DNA of 64,000 bases. Origin: Collinsella sp. Its GTDB lineage: Bacteria > Actinomycetota > Coriobacteriia > Coriobacteriales > Coriobacteriaceae. The notes beneath the pieces were generated by a model that did no database searches, was not told the DNA's origin, and saw nothing but the letters and a program-made list of their open reading frames with translations. Positions 60,314-64,000 of the stretch are shown here, in pieces (within the stretch, counting starts at the first letter, position 1; each line of letters starts with the position of its first letter). The position numbers were made by a program, and so were the translations under genes. The stretch lies in contig JAHYYP010000003.1 in NCBI GenBank assembly GCA_019424905.1, positions 62,001 to 126,000 of the forward strand, given 5' to 3'.

Positions 60314-61723
60314 ATGGCCGGTAGCATGCAGGACAACTTTGACGAGAACGGCAACCCCATTCGCTGCTCCTTCTGCGGAAAAGAGCAGGGGCAGGTTCGC
60401 CGCCTTGTAAAGGGCCCCACCAACATCTTTATCTGCGACGAGTGCGTTGCTGCCTGCTCCGAGATCCTTGAGGAGTCGCTGGCTTCGGACTTTATGGACG
60501 CTGCCCGCAATGGCAAACTGCCTGGCTTCCTCAACGACCATGGCCAGGCTGCATCCCAGCCCGCCGTGGACCCCGAGGCCGAGGGCTTTGAGCTCGAGGA
60601 CGACGCCCGCCAGGTCATTACACATGTGCCGACACCGCACGAGATCTATGACGAGCTTTCGGCCTATGTCATGGGCCAGGAGGACGCCAAGCGTGCCATG
60701 TCGGTGGCCGTGTACAACCACTACCGTCGCGTGATCGAGGGCGGCGCCGCGGTGTCCGCCTTTGACGACGGCTTGGATTCGCAGCTCGGTGATGACATGG
60801 ATGAGGTGGAGCTCGCCAAGTCCAACATTTTGCTGCTCGGTCCCACCGGTACCGGTAAGACCCTGTTGGCCCAGACGCTCGCGCGCATCCTCGAGGTGCC
60901 GTTTGCCATCGCCGACGCCACCGCACTCACCGAAGCCGGTTACGTGGGCGAGGACGTGGAGAACATCCTGCTCAAGCTCATCAACGCCGCCGATGGCGAT
61001 ATCGAGCGCGCGCAGGTCGGTATTATCTACGTGGACGAGATCGACAAGATCGCCCGCAAGGCCGAGAACCTCTCCATCACCCGCGATGTCTCGGGCGAGG
61101 GCGTTCAGCAGGCATTGCTTAAGATTCTTGAGGGCACGGTGGCAAGCGTTCCGCCCACCGGCGGCCGCAAGCATCCCCAGCAGGAGCTGCTGCAGATCGA
61201 CACGACCAACATCCTGTTCATCTGCGGCGGTGCCTTTGTGGGCCTGGATAAGATCATCGCCGACCGTGTTGGCAACAAGGGCGTGGGCTTTAACTCAGAG
61301 ATCGCTGGCCCCACCTCGGTCGACGAGAACGACCTGCTGCGCCAGGTGCTCCCGCAGGATCTCAACGCCTTTGGTATGATCCCCGAGTTTGTGGGACGTA
61401 CGCCCGTCGTCACCCAGACGCAGGCGCTCGACGAGGACGACCTGGTGTCGATCCTGACCGAGCCCAAGAACGCCGTGGTGCGCCAGTACCGCAAGATGTT
61501 CCAGCTCGAGGATGTCGATCTTGAGTTTGAGGACGCGGCCCTGCACGAGATCGCCCGCATGGCGCTCGCCCGCAAGACCGGCGCCCGCGGTCTGCGTTCC
61601 ATCTGCGAGGACGTGCTGCAGCAGACGATGTTCGACCTCCCCAGCGAGGAGGGCGTTTCCAAGGTCGTTGTGACCGAAGCCTCCGTAAAGGGCGAAGAAC
61701 AGCCCCAACGCATCTACGGCTAG
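60314..61723 (+). CDS. clpX: ATP-dependent Clp protease ATP-binding subunit
   Basis: 469-residue AAA+ unfoldase. The N-terminal zinc-binding domain is CSFCGKEQ-(x15)-CDEC; Walker A is GPTGTGKT at residues 176-183, Walker B IIYVDEIDKI, the pore loop YVGEDV, and the IGF-type ClpP-binding loop region lies near RVGNKGVGFN, where GVGF replaces the usual IGF. Length is a little over the norm because of acidic inserts (residues 75-100 and about 150). ATG 60314 or 60326 could be used. Confidence 0.95.
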   Translation: MAGSMQDNFDENGNPIRCSFCGKEQGQVRRLVKGPTNIFICDECVAACSEILEESLASDFMDAARNGKLPGFLNDHGQAASQPAVDPEAEGFELEDDARQVITHVPTPHEIYDELSAYVMGQEDAKRAMSVAVYNHYRRVIEGGAAVSAFDDGLDSQLGDDMDEVELAKSNILLLGPTGTGKTLLAQTLARILEVPFAIADATALTEAGYVGEDVENILLKLINAADGDIERAQVGIIYVDEIDKIARKAENLSITRDVSGEGVQQALLKILEGTVASVPPTGGRKHPQQELLQIDTTNILFICGGAFVGLDKIIADRVGNKGVGFNSEIAGPTSVDENDLLRQVLPQDLNAFGMIPEFVGRTPVVTQTQALDEDDLVSILTEPKNAVVRQYRKMFQLEDVDLEFEDAALHEIARMALARKTGARGLRSICEDVLQQTMFDLPSEEGVSKVVVTEASVKGEEQPQRIYG

Positions 61724-61744
61724 ACCTGCCTAAAACGTGCTTGC

Positions 61745-61784
61745 AAATAGCCTCCGACCACCCGCGGTCGGAGGCTATTTTATA
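61745..61784 (+). terminator. Terminator after clpPX
   Basis: AATAGCCTCCGACC pairs with GGTCGGAGGCTATT; the tail is TTATATATA. Confidence 0.85.
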
Positions 61785-61874
61785 TATACGCAATAACCCC
61801 AACTACCTGTGTTATTCTGTGTGTTTGTTTAAGCCTCAGCGAAGTCATATCAGACTGAAGTAATCGATACCTAA

Positions 61875-61990
61875 GGGGAGGAATGTAGGCCCGATTTTCG
61901 TAGATTCCGCACGAGCCGAAGACCACGTAATGTGGTCTTCGTGCGAGCCCAGGACCTGACCGAGCGAAAATCGGGCCTACATTCCTCCCC
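61875..61990. repeat. Long perfect inverted repeat ahead of valS
   Basis: Two 26-base arms (GGGGAGGAATGTAGGCCCGA, continuing TTTTCG, at 61875-61900, and its exact complement at 61965-61990) enclose 64 bases that hold a second hairpin (GAAGACCAC with GTGGTCTTC). It would form a large cruciform in DNA or a long stem in the valS leader RNA. No T-box sequence is present. It could be a MITE-like element or a regulatory leader. Confidence 0.8.
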
Positions 61991-62010
61991 GGCGGGACAG
62001 GGAGAGATAT

Positions 62011-64000
62011 ATGGAAGAGATGCCCAAGAACTACGATCCGTCGACCAACGAGCCGGCGATCCTGCAGAAGTGGCTCGACGGCGGCTACTACAAGCGCCGC
62101 GAGGGCGTGGGCGACTGCACCGTCACCATTCCGCCTCCCAACGTGACCGGCAAGCTCCACATGGGACACGCCACCGACGACTCCATCCAGGATGCCATCA
62201 TTCGTATGGCCCGCATGCGCGGCAAGTCCACGCGCTGGGTGCTCGGCACCGACCACGCCGGTATCGCCACGCAGACCAAGGTCGACAAGAAGCTCAAGAG
62301 CGAGGGCATCAGCCGCCTGGAGATCGGTCGCGACAAGTTTGTCGACGCTTGCTGGGATTGGACCCACGAGTACGGCGGTATCATCGTCGAGCAGATCAAG
62401 CGCATGGGCTGCTCCGTCGACTTCGATAACGAGCGTTTCACCATGGACGAGGATTACGCCCAGGCCGTACGTAAGGTCTTCTGCGACTGGTACCACGACG
62501 GCCTGATCTACCGTGGCAAGCGCATCGTTAACTGGTGTCCCAACTGCGCCACCGCCATCTCGGACGATGAGGCCGAGTACAAGGACGAGAAGGGCCATCT
62601 GTGGCACCTGCGCTACCCGCTGACCGAGCCTGTCAACGGCCAGGACTACATCGTCGTCGCTACCACGCGCCCCGAGACCATGCTCGGCGACACGGGCGTC
62701 GCCGTCTCCCCGAAGGACCCCGAGAAGGCCGCCTTCGTGGGTAAGACCGTCAAGCTCCCCATCGTCGACCGCGAGATTCCCATCTTTGAGGATTGGCATG
62801 TCGACGCCAACTTTGGTTCCGGTTTTGTCAAGGTCACCCCGGCCCACGACCCCAACGATTACGCCATGGGTCAGGCTCACGACCTGCCGCAGATCAATAT
62901 CTTTGATGAGCACGCGGTGGTCGTCGAGGGCTACGGCGAGTTTACCGGCATGAACCGCGACGAGTGCCGCGAGGCCGTCATCAAGTGGTTTGAGGAGCAC
63001 GGCCTGCTCGACCACGTCGAGGAGCACGACCACTCCGTCATGCACTGCTACCGTTGCGACGCCGCGCTGGAGCCGTGGCTGTCCGAGCAGTGGTTTGTGG
63101 CCGTCGATAAGCTCAAGGGGCCGGCGCTCGACGCCGTCAATTCCGGCAAGGTCACCTTCCACCCCGCGCGCTGGACGCAGACCTACACCACTTGGATGGA
63201 GAACCTTAAGGACTGGTGTATCAGCCGTCAGCTGTGGTGGGGCCACCGCATCCCCGTGTTCTACTGCGAGGACTGCGGCTGGGAGGACGCCCTGACCGAG
63301 GACACCGACGTGTGCCCCAAGTGTGGCGGCCATCACGTGCATCAGGACGAGAACGTGCTGGACACCTGGTTCAGCTCGCAGCTGTGGACCTTCGCCACGC
63401 AGGGCTGGCCGCAAAAGCCGGAGCTGCTCGAGGGCCATCACCCCACGACGGCGCTCGTCACCGCGCGCGACATCATCGCGCTGTGGGTCGCCCGCATGGT
63501 CATGAGCTCGCTGTACTTCCTGGACGAGGTACCGTTTAAGGACGTCGTCATCTACCCGACGATCCTGGCCAAGGACGGCAGCCGCATGTCCAAGTCCAAG
63601 GGCAACGGTGTCGATCCCATGGACCTCATTAGCATGTACGGCGCCGACGCCATGCGCTTCAACTTGCTCACGCTGTGCACCAACAACCAGGATGTCAAGT
63701 TCGACGCGAACATCGATAAGAAGACCAAGAAGCTCATCGACAGCCCGCGTACCGACCAGGCCAAGAGCTTTGTGACGAAGATCTGGAACGCCAGCCGCTT
63801 CCTGCTCATGAACATGGAGGGCTACACGCCCGGCGAGCCTGTCGTGGAGACGCCGGCCGACGCCTGGATGTTCAGCCGCCTGGCCAAGGCCGTGAAGATG
63901 GTCACCGAGGGTATTGAGAACTACACCTTTGGCGACATGGCCCGCGGCGTGCAGCAGTTCTTCTGGAACGAGGTCTGCGACTGGTACGTCGAGGTCACCA
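62011..64000 (+). CDS. valS: Valyl-tRNA synthetase, 3' end outside window
   Basis: First 663 residues of a class Ia synthetase that charges tRNA-Val. The HIGH motif is in PPPNVTGKLHMGHA (residues about 42-55) and KMSKS appears as SRMSKSKG near residue 526. The editing domain (TTRPETMLGDTGVAV) lies between. The zinc-like cysteines NWCPNCATA and CEDCGWED/CPKCGG are present. ATG 62011 follows CAGGGAGAG. Confidence 0.96.
   Translation, partial: MEEMPKNYDPSTNEPAILQKWLDGGYYKRREGVGDCTVTIPPPNVTGKLHMGHATDDSIQDAIIRMARMRGKSTRWVLGTDHAGIATQTKVDKKLKSEGISRLEIGRDKFVDACWDWTHEYGGIIVEQIKRMGCSVDFDNERFTMDEDYAQAVRKVFCDWYHDGLIYRGKRIVNWCPNCATAISDDEAEYKDEKGHLWHLRYPLTEPVNGQDYIVVATTRPETMLGDTGVAVSPKDPEKAAFVGKTVKLPIVDREIPIFEDWHVDANFGSGFVKVTPAHDPNDYAMGQAHDLPQINIFDEHAVVVEGYGEFTGMNRDECREAVIKWFEEHGLLDHVEEHDHSVMHCYRCDAALEPWLSEQWFVAVDKLKGPALDAVNSGKVTFHPARWTQTYTTWMENLKDWCISRQLWWGHRIPVFYCEDCGWEDALTEDTDVCPKCGGHHVHQDENVLDTWFSSQLWTFATQGWPQKPELLEGHHPTTALVTARDIIALWVARMVMSSLYFLDEVPFKDVVIYPTILAKDGSRMSKSKGNGVDPMDLISMYGADAMRFNLLTLCTNNQDVKFDANIDKKTKKLIDSPRTDQAKSFVTKIWNASRFLLMNMEGYTPGEPVVETPADAWMFSRLAKAVKMVTEGIENYTFGDMARGVQQFFWNEVCDWYVEVT

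Noticed and set aside
61790..62010. T-box riboswitch upstream of valS
   Set aside because: The conserved T-box antiterminator sequence is absent; only the long inverted repeat is seen.
1..64000. CRISPR arrays, prophage or insertion sequences
   Set aside because: No regularly spaced direct repeats, phage structural genes or transposase genes were seen. The repeats found are isolated palindromes.

Overview
This is a high-G+C bacterial chromosome segment. Gene content and style point to the Coriobacteriia (Actinomycetota), most likely Collinsella. That is an inference from the short palindromic intergenic repeats, the mix of anaerobic Fe-S, molybdenum and selenium enzymes, and the overall protein repertoire; no 16S gene is present. 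There is no sign of a prophage, a complete insertion sequence or a CRISPR array.

Layout. 1-9.1 kb: trpS (frameshifted, running off the left edge), a degraded DeoR-type regulator, a HAD phosphatase, rpsA, the RNase P RNA, a YigZ-family protein, a C_GCAxxG_C_C redox protein, an O-acetylhomoserine sulfhydrylase and an MFS exporter. 9.2-13 kb: xpt, a small GGQ release-factor-like protein, a lipid kinase and a ClC antiporter. 13-18.5 kb: molybdenum block (moeA, mog, modA, modB, modC). 18.6-25.6 kb: selenium/Fe-S block (a 22-codon leader ORF, two double-cubane/2-hydroxyacyl-CoA-dehydratase-type proteins, their ATPase activator, selD with an in-frame UGA, yedF, a DUF3343 protein and a class V cysteine desulfurase). 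25.7-29.5 kb: brnQ, tRNA-Pro, tRNA-Gly, an AbiEi/Vsr-like protein and a PIN/RelB toxin-antitoxin pair.

30-45.4 kb: a complete formate hydrogenlyase locus, hydN-fdhF-hyfABCDEFGHI-hycH-hycI-focA. fdhF has an in-frame UGA at codon 140 followed by a SECIS-like hairpin. 45.5-52.7 kb: an orphan molybdopterin oxidoreductase, then selA, selB, selC (tRNA-Sec), mobA and a second DUF3343-type gene. 52.7-58 kb: gdhA and a YgfM/XdhD-type molybdenum hydroxylase pair. 58-64 kb: tRNA-Leu, tig, clpP, clpX and the start of valS, with an unusual long inverted repeat ahead of valS.

How it fits together. ModABC imports molybdate, Mog and MoeA insert it into molybdopterin, and MobA makes the guanine dinucleotide form. 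SelD makes selenophosphate, SelA charges tRNA-Sec, and SelB decodes UGA in fdhF and selD itself. These lines converge on formate dehydrogenase H, which feeds electrons through Fe-S proteins to the membrane Hyf hydrogenase, releasing H2 from formate taken up by FocA. YedF, DUF3343 and the cysteine desulfurase suggest a second selenium use, possibly a labile selenium cofactor in the XdhD-type hydroxylase, or a link to the double-cubane proteins. That second role is the least explained and most interesting part of the window.
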